DNA of 64,000 nt, from contig CAXBMB010000003.1 in NCBI GenBank assembly GCA_963976695.1, positions 1 to 64,000 of the forward strand, read 5' to 3'. The DNA is from CAXBMB01 sp963976695 (GTDB taxonomy: Bacteria; Pseudomonadota; Alphaproteobacteria; Kiloniellales; DSM-21159). This document shows positions 1 to 8,895 of the stretch, in pieces. Numbering within the stretch: the first letter of the stretch is position 1; each line of letters begins with the position of its first letter. Both the position numbers and the translations under genes were made by a program. The notes under the pieces are model-generated. The model worked only from the letters and a program-made list of their open reading frames with translations, had not been told where the DNA came from and searched no databases.

Positions 1-66
1 TCCCCGCGCCATCCCCGCGCCATCCCCGCGCCATCCCCGCGCCATCCCCGCGCCATCCCCGCGCCG
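1..66. repeat. 11-bp tandem repeat, six copies
   Basis: Six head-to-tail copies of TCCCCGCGCCA start at 1, 12, 23, 34, 45 and 56; only the last base of the last copy differs. The array is cut by the window start, so the true copy number is unknown. The near-perfect identity points to recent slippage. It lies downstream of the solute-binding protein gene, which is read leftwards. No gene is visible in the first 120 bases; a 7-bp stem (81-87 with 98-104) follows the array but has no T-run. Confidence 0.95.
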
Positions 67-120
67 GCGTCCCGCCAAGTCGCGCCCGTTTCCTGCCGGG
101 CGCGCCACCTGAGCCGGTCA

Positions 121-921
121 TCACTCGAACAGGTTTGAAACGCCGTACTTTACCGCAAGTGTTTTAATGCGCGCCGAGGTCTTCAGGTCCCGGATGCGGC
201 GGTTGAAACTTTCCAGAAAGGCCAGGGTGGCCGGGGTTCGGTGGCAGACCAGCCCAATTCCTGAGCTTGACAAGACCAGCGATCGATCAAACGCGGGTGG
301 GGGCAATTGCTGATTGTTGACGGCGATCAGCAGGTCCGGCAGCCAGCCGACAATCGCAAACAGACGCTTCGACACCAGCATGTTGAGCTTGACGTCTTGT
401 GTCGGCACGCGACTGACCTGAGCGGAAATGTCGTTCAGCGCGCCGTCCAGGTTGGACCCGATGCTGATGCCGACGCTGCGCCCGGAGAGGTCGTCAAACG
501 CGGAAATCGCCGGCTGTCCATTGGCGGTGAAAATGCGCTGGGTGGAGTTGAACAAGACCTCGCTGCCGACCAACTCCTCGCCGGCGCCGAGCAGGTCGCC
601 CAACAGCTTTTTGTCGATCGGCCAGATGCAGGGCGCGGTCGCTTTTGAGAACGTCAGCAAAGACCGCTTCAGCGGAAGGATTGTGCGCTGCGCCGGGAGC
701 GCCGGCGCCGCCAATAGCAAGGACAGAATTTCCGCATAAAATCCATGCCCGTCGGCGGTTTGAATCCCCTCGCCCAATTCGATCGAAATGATTTCTACAT
801 CCGAAATGGTTTTTACGTCAGCAACGTTTTTTATATCGTCCGCCTTCGCCGCAATGACGGTAAAAGCAAAAAGAAAGCAACAAAAAGCAATACAACGGGA
901 AGTATTTGCCATGCAACTCAT
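121..921 (-). CDS. Periplasmic solute-binding protein, family 3-like
   Basis: Predicted secreted amino-acid-type solute-binding protein (SBP_bac_3 fold), about 266 residues. The N-terminus is a signal peptide: a short start, a hydrophobic core (CIAFCCFLFAFTVIAA) and a likely cut near AKA-DD. The middle contains the lobe-hinge pattern of such proteins (DDLSGRSVGISIGSNLDGAL), and the C-terminus is helical. No permease or ATPase gene lies next to it, so it may be an orphan receptor rather than part of an importer. The start at 921 has a CAGG about nine bases upstream; 912 and 969 are in-frame alternatives. A second protein of the same general type lies at 13999-14868. The ligand cannot be predicted. 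Confidence 0.75.
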   Translation of the reverse strand: MSCMANTSRCIAFCCFLFAFTVIAAKADDIKNVADVKTISDVEIISIELGEGIQTADGHGFYAEILSLLLAAPALPAQRTILPLKRSLLTFSKATAPCIWPIDKKLLGDLLGAGEELVGSEVLFNSTQRIFTANGQPAISAFDDLSGRSVGISIGSNLDGALNDISAQVSRVPTQDVKLNMLVSKRLFAIVGWLPDLLIAVNNQQLPPPAFDRSLVLSSSGIGLVCHRTPATLAFLESFNRRIRDLKTSARIKTLAVKYGVSNLFE

Positions 922-1130
922 TGGGATAGCCTGAAGTTTTAATAGTTTTGCGATTGATTTTTCGATCATACAATTAAAGAAAAATTTAAAAAGGCCAAAA
1001 GTGTAACATAGATAACGGGTAATAGTATCATTTTGTAAACGAATATTTCGGTATTATAAGTCTGCCGATTGCCCGATGACAGCGAATTGCGGATTCCGCC
1101 TATCCTGGCGCGGCAAGCCAGCCGCCTAGG

Positions 1131-2114
1131 TCAGGCTTTTCGCACCGGCATGCGCCGTCCCGCGGCCACCAGGCACAGCACCAACAGCGCGGCAAGGGCT
1201 TCGTCCCAGCCCACCCGTTCGCCAAGCAGCAGCGCCGCCACCGCCAAGGTGATGAAGGTCTGGAGCAGCTGCAACTGCCCGACCTTGGCGACCCCGCCCA
1301 GCGCCATTCCGCGATACCAGGCGAAAAAGCCCGCCAATTGGCTGATCAGGCTGACATAGAGAAACGACAGACCGGCGGGCCAGGCCAGCTCTTTCCACCC
1401 CTGTGTGGGAAGCAGCCACAGGGAAAGCGGCAGGGTTACCGGCAGCGAGATCACCAGGGCCCAGCAGATGGTTTGCCAAGCCCCGAGGCGCGGGGTCAAC
1501 AGTGCGCCCTGGGTGTAGCCCAAGGCGGCGGCGGCGACCGCAGCCAGCAAGGCCCAGTCGGCCAGGGCCAAGCTGCCGTCGCCCTTCGACAGCGAATAGC
1601 CGATCACGACGGCGCTGCCGAGAAAGCTGACCAGCCAGAAACCTAGCGAGGGTCGCTCCTTGGCCAGCAGCGCGCCGCCCACGGCGGTGGCCAGCGGCAA
1701 GACCCCCAGCACCACGCCGCCGTGTGAGGCGGGAAGATCCTGCATGGCCCAGGTCGAAAACAGCGGAAAGCCGAAGACCACGCCCAGCGATACCAGGCCG
1801 AGAAGCAACAGGTCGCCCCGGTTCGGTCGGGGCTGGCGGGTCAGCAGCAGGATCAGGCCGGCGACCAGCCCGGCCAGGGCGGCGCGGCCGAAGCCGATAA
1901 ACCAGGGATCGAAAGACACCAGCGCCAGCCGGGTCATCGGCAGGGTTAGGGCAAAGGCAGTCACCCCCACCAAGCCGAGCAGCAGGCCAAGCCGTTGATG
2001 CCCGGCAAGCGGTTTCGACTGTGGCGCGTGGGGCGCGGACACGGCCGGCGAACGATCGGTCGGCGCGGTCGATTTGATGGAAGAGGTTGGCTTGATGGAA
2101 CGGGTCTTCGTCAT
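1131..2114 (-). CDS. DMT-superfamily transporter (EamA family)
   Basis: Inner-membrane transporter of the drug/metabolite type with about ten hydrophobic segments arranged as two EamA repeats, for example LGLLLGLVGVTAFALTLPM and ALVISLPVTLPLSLWLLP. About 327 residues from the chosen ATG. An in-frame ATG at 2210 would add 32 polar residues and has its only purine-rich stretch touching the start codon, so 2114 is preferred, though its own ribosome site is weak. A polar N-terminal tail with a small internal duplication (SIKPTS, SIKSTA) precedes the first membrane segment. The cargo of EamA proteins is rarely predictable; metabolite export is the general role. It stands alone, and 2115-2425 holds no gene. 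Confidence 0.85.
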   Translation of the reverse strand: MTKTRSIKPTSSIKSTAPTDRSPAVSAPHAPQSKPLAGHQRLGLLLGLVGVTAFALTLPMTRLALVSFDPWFIGFGRAALAGLVAGLILLLTRQPRPNRGDLLLLGLVSLGVVFGFPLFSTWAMQDLPASHGGVVLGVLPLATAVGGALLAKERPSLGFWLVSFLGSAVVIGYSLSKGDGSLALADWALLAAVAAAALGYTQGALLTPRLGAWQTICWALVISLPVTLPLSLWLLPTQGWKELAWPAGLSFLYVSLISQLAGFFAWYRGMALGGVAKVGQLQLLQTFITLAVAALLLGERVGWDEALAALLVLCLVAAGRRMPVRKA

Positions 2115-2425
2115 GGGTTGGCCGCCATAGGTTTTGCTCAGGCCTTGCTTGGCCAGCGTGTGATCGCGTTGGAAAGCAGCGCGTGGCGCCTCGAGTCTGC
2201 TGTCACGCATCCTCGAGGCTGATAGCGGGCGGATCTCTTGGGGCGAGTCGGGCTTCGGTGAGACAGCGGAGATATCCCCGGCCTCGAAGCTGGCGGAATG
2301 ATGGAAGGCAAGGAAGTAAACTATTGTCGGGGTGACAAGAAATCATTTTTCACGCGCTGTTTCGGCTATTCATTTTTGACTACCAATCTGTTCCTGGCGT
2401 TGAAGTTGACTTGAAGGCGAGGCGG

Positions 2426-4024
2426 TCAGAACGCCTGTTCGAAAGTCGAGAAGCGTGATTCCAACTGCCATTGCAGTTGCGCCTTGGTGCTGCCAGCCAG
2501 AAAGGCGCTGCACGCCGGGGGGCGTTGTTCGGCGCCCGGGCGGGCGGCTTGGCATGCGGGATTTGGCAGGGTGGCGGCGGCGTCGGACCACAGGCTTTGG
2601 CCTTCGACAAAGCTGTAGGTCAGGGCATTTCGCGACAGCGTTTTGAGGAAGCGATAATCCAGATCGTAGCTTTGCACCGCCCGTTGGTACTCCTGGGTCA
2701 GGTCGATGCGCGCCACGCCTTCGTCGTCGGTGGACAGGGTCAGCGGCACCCCGGCCGCACGGTAGCTGTCAAAGGGATGTTGCGCGCCCTCGACGCCGAG
2801 GATGATGGCGTTGCTGGTCAGGTTGACCTCCACCAGGATTTGCTGCTCGGCCATCTGGGCCAGCAGCTTGTCGGCGTCGGTTTCGTACAGCACGTCGACG
2901 CCGTGACCGATGCGCCGCGCCCCGGCGACGTCGATGGCGTCGCGAATATGGAATCGCAGCTCCTTGGGGGGCACCAGGCCCAGGGTCAATTCACCGGCGT
3001 GCAAGGTGACCGGCACATCGGGGATAATTTTGGCCAGATCGCCGATGATCTTCATCTGCCGGCTGTAGTCGCGCAGGGTGATCCGGTCATCTTCCGGCGC
3101 GACGAAGTTCAGCCCGACGAAGCGGGGATCCTGCCGGACCAGGATCGACGCCAGCAGGGTCTGGGCGAAAACCTGCTCCCGGGGGAAGGTGCGGATGACC
3201 TGGGCGATGTAGCGAATGGTCATCGCGCAACCGGGTTCGGGCGCGCGCGCCTGGCAGCGAAGCAGCGCCATCATGCGCGCCTCGGCCGTGCTGACCTCCA
3301 GCCGCGCCGCCCGCGCCACCTGGTCAAGGCCTTCGGCTAGCAGGGCCGATCTGAAGGCCGCCGGGTCGGCGATCCAGCCCAGTTTGGCGCCCAGGGCGCG
3401 GGCCTGGGCCATGCCGGGCGACTGCATCAGCTCGAGGTAGACAATGTTCTGTCGGGCGGCGCGGTCGGCCACCTCCGCCAGCATGTCGCCACGGCGGGTC
3501 AGGGTCGCTGGCCCGAAACGGTCGAAGCTGCTGAAGAACTGGCCATGGCCGGAAAGCCGGCCCAAGCGGTAATTACGGGTTGAGAGCGCGTTGATCAGTC
3601 TGTTACTGGTGGTGGCGTTGTTCAGCAGCGCGGCGACCGCCACGTCGCCCTTGCTGGCGTCGCACGCGCCAGATGGCAGGGCAAGGCTCAGATAGCCCAC
3701 CTCCGGGTTGCCGCAGCGGCCATCTTCGGCGGCCCACGCCAACAGGGATTCCGCGTAGACCGCGCCGGAAAGGTGGCTGTGGATGTCGCCGCCCTTGGGG
3801 AAGGCCGCCAAGAAGGGGCGCAGCGCCGCCGGCCGCAGTTTGAGCTGTTCCAGGCGGGCGGCGACCCGGTTTTCGGCGGCCAGCGCGGCGGCGGCCCGGC
3901 GGGCGTCCAGGGTCTCGGGGGCTTGTGGTCCTTGGGAGGCGCAGGCGCCCAGCAGCAGGCCGGTCAGCAACAGCGCCGTCGCCCCAAGGCTCCAGCGTTT
4001 GGTGATAAAGGCGCGTGGGTTCAT
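2426..4024 (-). CDS. Adenosine-deaminase-like lipoprotein
   Basis: Metal-dependent hydrolase of the adenosine deaminase / ADGF type, exported and lipid-anchored. After a basic start comes a hydrophobic stretch ending in the lipobox LGAC (Cys about residue 28). The deaminase metal and catalytic motifs follow in order: KGGDIHSHLSGAVYAE (paired histidines), TLHAGELT (the HAGE glutamate), RIGHGVDV and LSTDDEGV (the aspartate pair). At about 532 residues it is longer than cytosolic Add because of an extra N-terminal region, as in secreted ADGF-like enzymes. The ATG at 4024 has GGGGGA upstream at good spacing; the upstream TTG at 4036 is rejected. It probably deaminates adenosine or a related nucleoside outside the cytoplasm. 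A terminator separates it from grxD. Confidence 0.82.
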   Translation of the reverse strand: MNPRAFITKRWSLGATALLLTGLLLGACASQGPQAPETLDARRAAAALAAENRVAARLEQLKLRPAALRPFLAAFPKGGDIHSHLSGAVYAESLLAWAAEDGRCGNPEVGYLSLALPSGACDASKGDVAVAALLNNATTSNRLINALSTRNYRLGRLSGHGQFFSSFDRFGPATLTRRGDMLAEVADRAARQNIVYLELMQSPGMAQARALGAKLGWIADPAAFRSALLAEGLDQVARAARLEVSTAEARMMALLRCQARAPEPGCAMTIRYIAQVIRTFPREQVFAQTLLASILVRQDPRFVGLNFVAPEDDRITLRDYSRQMKIIGDLAKIIPDVPVTLHAGELTLGLVPPKELRFHIRDAIDVAGARRIGHGVDVLYETDADKLLAQMAEQQILVEVNLTSNAIILGVEGAQHPFDSYRAAGVPLTLSTDDEGVARIDLTQEYQRAVQSYDLDYRFLKTLSRNALTYSFVEGQSLWSDAAATLPNPACQAARPGAEQRPPACSAFLAGSTKAQLQWQLESRFSTFEQAF

Positions 4025-4146
4025 GACGTCCCCCAAGTGGTTGCGCGGACGTCGCTCACATCGATCCGCCGGTTGCCGGCTGATCCGCCAGCCTGTCCCG
4101 GGTTCAACGATAGCCCTCGGGGGGAGGGCGGGCTATCGAAAAGCTG

Positions 4147-4181
4147 AAAAAGGGCTGTCACCCAACGGGACAGCCCTTTTT
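4147..4181 (-). terminator. Rho-independent terminator of the purL-bolA-grxD run
   Basis: A perfect 13-bp stem, AAAAAGGGCTGTC at 4147-4159 pairing with 4169-4181, encloses a 9-base loop. The A/T ends of the stem give a T-run on either strand. It lies 84 bases past the grxD stop and before the lipoprotein gene, so it most likely ends the leftward purine/grxD transcripts. Confidence 0.88.
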
Positions 4182-4264
4182 CCAATCATCCTTTGACCGC
4201 TCATCTTTTGACCACGCGGCGCGCGATGGCGGGATCGAATATCGCCGCCGCCGACCTGCCGGCG

Positions 4265-4606
4265 TTACGCGGCGGGCTGGTCGAGGCTGACGCCCTTGTC
4301 GCTTAGATGCTGCTGCAACTCGCCCGACTCAAACATTTCGCGAATGATGTCACAGCCGCCGACGAATTCGCCTTTGACGTAGAGCTGGGGAATGGTCGGC
4401 CAGCTCGAAAAGGTCTTGATACCATCGCGCAGGCCCGGATCTTCCAGCACGTTGATGCCCTTGAATTTGATGCCGAGGTGGCTGAGCACCTGCACCACGG
4501 CCGCTGAAAAGCCGCACTGGGGAAATACCGGGGTGCCTTTCATGTAGAGCACAACATCGTTGTCGCTGATGTCCTGCTTGATGCGTTCAAAAACCGGATT
4601 GTCCAT
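4265..4606 (-). CDS. grxD: Monothiol glutaredoxin, Grx4 family
   Basis: Monothiol glutaredoxin of about 113 residues with the signature CGFS active site (PQCGFSAAVVQ) and the family motifs KGTPVFPQ, WPTIPQLYVKGEFVGGCDI. Proteins of this family bind a [2Fe-2S] cluster together with glutathione and a BolA partner and act in iron-sulfur cluster delivery and iron sensing in the cytoplasm. The bolA gene lies immediately upstream, 45 bases away on the same strand, which fits this partnership. The ATG at 4606 has AGGA at proper distance; the ATG two codons earlier (4612) is too close to it. Confidence 0.95.
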   Translation of the reverse strand: MDNPVFERIKQDISDNDVVLYMKGTPVFPQCGFSAAVVQVLSHLGIKFKGINVLEDPGLRDGIKTFSSWPTIPQLYVKGEFVGGCDIIREMFESGELQQHLSDKGVSLDQPAA

Positions 4607-4651
4607 AGTCATCTTCCTTGGGTTTTTTTGGGTTCCTTGAGGGGGCGTTGT

Positions 4652-4891
4652 TCAGGCGTCCGCCGGAACAGAGGTCTGGAGCGCCAACGCGTGAAGTTCG
4701 CCGCCCAAGCGACCGCTGAGGGCCTGGTAGACCAGTTGATGCTGCTGGACGCGGGTTTTGCCGGCAAAAGCCGGGGACACAACGTAGGCGGCGTAGTGAT
4801 CGCCATCCCCGCGCAGGTCCTCGATTGTTACCTGGGCACCGGGAATACCTTCTTTGATCAAACGCTCGATCTCGCCGGGATCCATCGCCAT
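4652..4891 (-). CDS. bolA: BolA-family protein
   Basis: Small BolA/IbaG-like protein, 79 residues, with a class II KH-like fold. The family pattern DGDHYAAYVVSPAFAGKTRVQQHQ contains the conserved histidine region used to bind the cluster shared with Grx4, followed by VYQALSGRLGGELHALAL. The start ATG has AGGAG nine bases upstream. It is followed at once by grxD and preceded by the purine genes, an order common in alphaproteobacteria. BolA-Grx4 pairs act in iron-sulfur trafficking. Whether this copy is closer to BolA1 or IbaG cannot be settled by eye. Confidence 0.93.
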   Translation of the reverse strand: MAMDPGEIERLIKEGIPGAQVTIEDLRGDGDHYAAYVVSPAFAGKTRVQQHQLVYQALSGRLGGELHALALQTSVPADA

Positions 4892-5089
4892 TGCGTACAG
4901 CTCCTAAGTGTTCGTTTCTTGAGTGTTCATCTTGATGACGATCGCTGCCCGGCCCCGCAGGGCGAAGATCAGCAATCATTCTTTCTCCATACCGCAATAT
5001 GGCCGTCCGGAAGGGAATCTTCAATGCACCCTTTGACGCCCGATTGTCGCGGCGGCGAAAAATACTTATCCCGCCGCGCAACCCGGCGC

Positions 5090-7276
5090 CTATTCGCCGG
5101 CCATATAGTGCGGCAACCAGCCTTCATAGGCTTGGCGCAGCCTGTCCAGGGCAATGGCTTGGCCCTCGCCGATGGTTAGGGTCTGGCCGCCGGTTTCGCC
5201 AACCACGCTTGCCGGAACGCCGGCGGCCGCGGCGGCGGCCAGAAAGGCGGCAGGGTCGTCGCAGGTGACCAGGTAGCGGGCCTGATCCTCGCCAAAAAAC
5301 CAGGCGTGGTTGGGCAGGGTCTCCGGCGGATTGATTTTGGCGCCCAAACGTCCCGCCAGGGCCATTTCCGCCAGCGCCACCAGCAGGCCGCCGTCGGACA
5401 GATCGTGGCAGGCGACGACGCGTTGGTCGTCGATGGCCTGGCGCACGAAGTCGCCGTTGCGCTTTTCGACCGCCAGGTCGACGTCCGGGGCGCGACCTTC
5501 CTCGCGGCCATGCAGCTCACGCAGATAGAGGGACTGGCCCAGATGTCCGGCTGTCGCGCCCACCAGGATAATCGCCTGTCCGGCAGCGGTGAAGCCGCCG
5601 CTGGGCAGTTTATCCAGGTCGGCGATCAGCCCGACGCCGCCGATCACCGGGGTTGGCAGGATGGCCTTGCCCTCGGTTTCGTTGTAAAGCGACACATTGC
5701 CCGACACCACCGGGTAGTCGAGGGCGAGGCAGGCTTCGCGCATGCCCTCGATGGCGCCGACGAACTGGCCCATGATTTCGGGTTTTTCCGGATTGCCGAA
5801 GTTCATGTTGTTGGTGATGGCCAGAGGCGTGGCGCCCACGGCGGTCAAGTTGCGCCAGCTTTCCGCCACCGCCTGCTTGCCGCCCCTGACCGGCTCGGCC
5901 ACGCAGTAGCGCGGCGCGCAGTCGGTGGTGGCGGCAAGACCGCGATTGCTCCGATGAATGCGGGTCACCGCGGCGTCGCCGCCGGGGCGCCGAACGGTGT
6001 CGCCCATCACCATGTGATCGTACTGTTCCCAAACCCAGCGCCGCGAGCAGAGATTGGGCGTGGCCAGCAGCCGTTCCAGGTCGGCCAAGGGCGCGGCGCT
6101 GTCGGGAACCGCTTGCGCGCTCAATTCGGCGGGTGTGGGCGTCGGCACCCAGGGCCGGTCGTATTCCGGCGCGGCCTCGGCCAGCGGGTCGATCGGCAGG
6201 TCGCCCACCGTGTCGCCATGCCAGCGCAGCACCATGCGGCCGGTGTCGGTCAGCCTGCCGATGATGGCAAAGTCCAGGTCCCATTTTTCGATGATCGCAC
6301 GGGCTTCTTCCTCGTGGCCGGGTTTGAGGATCAGCAGCATGCGCTCCTGGCTCTCGCTCAGCATCAACTCGTAGGGGGTCATGCCTTCTTCGCGCATCGG
6401 CACCCTGTCCAGGTCGAGCACCAGACCCAGGCCACCCTTGGAGGCCATTTCGAAGGACGAGGAGGTCAGGCCCGCCGCGCCCATGTCCTGAATGGCGACA
6501 ATCGCTTCGGTGGACATCAGTTCCAGACAGGCTTCGATCAACAGCTTTTCGGTGAAGGGGTCGCCCACCTGCACGGTGGGGCGCTTTTCTTCCGAGGCTT
6601 CATCGAATTCGGCCGAGGCCATGGTGGCGCCGTGAATGCCGTCCCGACCGGTCTTGGAGCCGACGTAAACCACCGGGTTGCCCACACCGGCGGCGGCGGA
6701 ATAGAAAATTCGATTGGTCGGCGCCAGGCCGACGGTCATGGCGTTAACCAGGTTGTTGCCGTTGTAAGCGGGGTGGAAGTCCACCTCGCCGCCGACGGTT
6801 GGCACGCCCACGCAATTGCCATAGCCGCCAACGCCCGCCACCACGCCGGAGACCAGATGGCGGGTTTTCGGGTGGTCGGGCGACCCGAAGCGCAGCGCAT
6901 TGAGGTTCATCACCGGCCGGGCGCCCATGGTGAAGACGTCACGCAGGATGCCGCCGACGCCGGTCGCCGCGCCTTGGTAGGGTTCGATAAAGCTGGGATG
7001 GTTGTGGCTCTCCATCTTGAAGATCGCCGCCAGCCCTTCGCCCAGGTCGATGACGCCGGCGTTCTCGCCCGGCCCCTGGATCACATGGGGCGCGTCCACC
7101 GGCAAGGTTTTCAGCCATTTCTTCGAGGATTTGTAGGAGCAGTGCTCGGACCACATGACCGAGAAGATCCCCAGCTCCACCAGATTGGGCGCGCGGCCCA
7201 TGATCTCCAGCACCCGTTGGTATTCGTCCGGCGAGAGGCCATGCTCGGCAACGACTTCGGCAGTGATTTCACTCAC
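5090..7276 (-). CDS. purL: Phosphoribosylformylglycinamidine synthase subunit PurL
   Basis: Large subunit of FGAM synthase, the fourth step of purine synthesis, converting FGAR, ATP and glutamine-derived ammonia to FGAM. 728 residues is the small-PurL length, which needs PurS and PurQ as partners; both lie upstream on the same strand. Visible motifs are SVMWSEHCSYKSSK near the N-terminus, ESHNHPSFIEPYQGAATGVGG, the ATP-site region QDMGAAGLTSSSFEM, and the second half-repeat VSGNVSLYNET with CHDLSDGGLLVALAEM. The start is GTG, with GAGGAA about nine bases upstream. About 200 bases separate it from bolA. Confidence 0.97.
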   Translation of the reverse strand: MSEITAEVVAEHGLSPDEYQRVLEIMGRAPNLVELGIFSVMWSEHCSYKSSKKWLKTLPVDAPHVIQGPGENAGVIDLGEGLAAIFKMESHNHPSFIEPYQGAATGVGGILRDVFTMGARPVMNLNALRFGSPDHPKTRHLVSGVVAGVGGYGNCVGVPTVGGEVDFHPAYNGNNLVNAMTVGLAPTNRIFYSAAAGVGNPVVYVGSKTGRDGIHGATMASAEFDEASEEKRPTVQVGDPFTEKLLIEACLELMSTEAIVAIQDMGAAGLTSSSFEMASKGGLGLVLDLDRVPMREEGMTPYELMLSESQERMLLILKPGHEEEARAIIEKWDLDFAIIGRLTDTGRMVLRWHGDTVGDLPIDPLAEAAPEYDRPWVPTPTPAELSAQAVPDSAAPLADLERLLATPNLCSRRWVWEQYDHMVMGDTVRRPGGDAAVTRIHRSNRGLAATTDCAPRYCVAEPVRGGKQAVAESWRNLTAVGATPLAITNNMNFGNPEKPEIMGQFVGAIEGMREACLALDYPVVSGNVSLYNETEGKAILPTPVIGGVGLIADLDKLPSGGFTAAGQAIILVGATAGHLGQSLYLRELHGREEGRAPDVDLAVEKRNGDFVRQAIDDQRVVACHDLSDGGLLVALAEMALAGRLGAKINPPETLPNHAWFFGEDQARYLVTCDDPAAFLAAAAAAGVPASVVGETGGQTLTIGEGQAIALDRLRQAYEGWLPHYMAGE

Positions 7277-7311
7277 GATCGTGATTCCTCGTAACGCGCA
7301 AAGGGAGGGGC

Positions 7312-8001
7312 TCAGGAGAGGGCGGCGACCAGACCGTCGAACAGGATCCCGCCGTCGCTGCCACCCAGTTTCTCGTCGATCAGCCGCTCCGGGTGAGGCA
7401 TCATGCCCAAGACGGTCTTGCGGGCATTGAACAGGCCCGCGATGTTGTGCTGTGAGCCGTTGGGGTTTGCCGATTCGGTCGGCATTCCGCCATCGTCAAC
7501 GTAGCGAAAGGCCACCTGCCCATTGTGCTCGATATCCGCCAGGGTTTGCCTGTCGGCGAAGTAGTTGCCGTCGTGGTGGGCGACGGGGAAGGTTACCGTG
7601 TCGCGGGCGCCAAAGTGGGTGGTAAAGAGGGTTTGGGTGTTTTCCACCTTCAGCTTGACGTCGTGGCAGACGAACTTCAGCTCGGCGTTGCGCATCAGGG
7701 CGCCGGGCAGCAGCCCCGCCTCGGTCAGGATTTGGAAGCCGTTGCAGATGCCCAACACCGGCACGCCCTTGTGGGCCCGCGCCACCACTTCCTTCATGAC
7801 GGGAGATTTGGCCGACATGGCGCCCGCGCGCAGGTAGTCACCGTAGGAGAATCCGCCGGGCAGCACGATCAAGTCAACGGCGTCGAAGTCCGCTTGCTTG
7901 TGCCAAACCATCTGTGGGGCATTGCCCATGGACTGCTCCAGGGCGACCGCGACGTCGCGGTCACAGTTGGAGCCGGGGAAGACAATGACAGCTGCTTTCA
8001 T
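7312..8001 (-). CDS. purQ: Phosphoribosylformylglycinamidine synthase subunit PurQ
   Basis: Glutamine amidotransferase subunit of FGAM synthase, 229 residues. It begins AAVIVFPGSNCDRDVAVAL and carries the class I nucleophile region VLGICNGFQIL (catalytic Cys) and the His/Glu part near GMMPHPERL. It releases ammonia from glutamine and channels it to PurL. Its ATG overlaps the stop of the preceding glycolipid-binding-family gene by four bases (ATGA), so the two are translationally coupled. It ends 35 bases before purL. Confidence 0.97.
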   Translation of the reverse strand: MKAAVIVFPGSNCDRDVAVALEQSMGNAPQMVWHKQADFDAVDLIVLPGGFSYGDYLRAGAMSAKSPVMKEVVARAHKGVPVLGICNGFQILTEAGLLPGALMRNAELKFVCHDVKLKVENTQTLFTTHFGARDTVTFPVAHHDGNYFADRQTLADIEHNGQVAFRYVDDGGMPTESANPNGSQHNIAGLFNARKTVLGMMPHPERLIDEKLGGSDGGILFDGLVAALS

Positions 8002-8639
8002 TGCGGGTCAATCCTGACAAAGGTATCTGGGTAGTCGACGACGACGCCTTGGGCGTCGAAGACAAGGGCGGCGTCGAACCCGCTGTCCAGCCCCTGGTAG
8101 CGGAAGCGGCCACCGCCGTCCTCGCTCGAACCCAAGGGGTCCAGGCAGCTGTACCGCTGGCGCTGGCGTCGGGTCAAAATGGCGAGGTCGCCACTGTCGG
8201 GATCCAGGGTCGCGGTGACGAAAACCATATCAAAGTCGTGGGACTCGCCTTGGCGCCAATGGTAGCGCAGGACCGGCGGGCTGTTGGTGAAGGGCGTGAT
8301 GGCGAGGTCGACATTCAGGCAGCCGTCCAGATCGGGCTGGTGCTGGCCGTCCAGCAGCCAGTGTCCGCGGCCATCATGCTGCAGCTCCAGCGCGGCGTGC
8401 TGATGTTTGCCCTCCGGCGCGGGGGTTTCCAGCTGTAGCCGAAGGCGCAGTTGGAGGGTGGTCCAATGCTCATCCAGCCGCATCCAATAGCTGCCGGAAA
8501 AATCCTGCCCCTCCAGCTCTCCCATGAGCGAGCTGTCAACCTGCCAGGAGTGATCAAAGGCCTGCAGTTGCAGCCGTTCGATCCCGGGGCCGCTGGCGGG
8601 TTTCCAAGCGTAGTCACGCAACATCATTGGCAAGGTCAT
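7998..8639 (-). CDS. Putative glycolipid-binding family protein (DUF1089-like)
   Basis: About 213 residues, no signal peptide and no membrane segment. The sequence fits the putative glycolipid-binding family (PF06475): a beta-rich protein with GIERLQLQAFDHSWQVDSSLMGE near the N-terminus, ALELQHDGRGHWLLDG in the middle and a C-terminal RYSCLDPLGSSEDGGGRFRYQGLDSGF followed by DYPDTFVRI. The biochemical role of this family is not established. It is placed between purS and purQ, 13 bases after purS and overlapping purQ by four bases, so it should be co-expressed with FGAM synthase, which is unusual. Other in-frame ATGs lie at 8627 and 8624; none has a convincing ribosome site. Confidence 0.78.
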   Translation of the reverse strand: MTLPMMLRDYAWKPASGPGIERLQLQAFDHSWQVDSSLMGELEGQDFSGSYWMRLDEHWTTLQLRLRLQLETPAPEGKHQHAALELQHDGRGHWLLDGQHQPDLDGCLNVDLAITPFTNSPPVLRYHWRQGESHDFDMVFVTATLDPDSGDLAILTRRQRQRYSCLDPLGSSEDGGGRFRYQGLDSGFDAALVFDAQGVVVDYPDTFVRIDPQ

Positions 8640-8652
8640 TGGGCGCTACGCC

Positions 8653-8895
8653 TTAGTCCAGCAACTCGATGGTGTAATTTTCGATGACCGTGTTGGCCAG
8701 CAGCTTGCGGCACATGTCATCGACGGCGTCCTGCGCCTTGTTTCGGTCGGTTTCGCTCAGGTCAAGTTCGATCACCTTGCCTTGGCGAACTTCGCCGACG
8801 CCGGTGAAACTCAGGCCGGCGAGGGCATGTTCGATTGCCTTGCCCTGGGGGTCGAGAACACCGGGTTTTAGGGTTACGTGAACGCGGGCTTTCAT
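8653..8895 (-). CDS. purS: Phosphoribosylformylglycinamidine synthase subunit PurS
   Basis: Small structural subunit of FGAM synthase, 80 residues, required with PurL and PurQ to form the ammonia channel. It has the family pattern VHVTLKPGVLDPQGKAIEHALAGLSF, GEVRQGKVIELDL and the C-terminal CRKLLANTVIENYTIEL. It is the first gene of the leftward run purS, glycolipid-binding-family gene, purQ, purL. AGGGAG lies about a dozen bases upstream of the start. Confidence 0.96.
   Translation of the reverse strand: MKARVHVTLKPGVLDPQGKAIEHALAGLSFTGVGEVRQGKVIELDLSETDRNKAQDAVDDMCRKLLANTVIENYTIELLD

Noticed and set aside
5306..7294. Long plus-strand frame opposite purL
   Set aside because: PurL is unmistakable on the other strand; the frame reads as a His/Gln/Gly-rich shadow.
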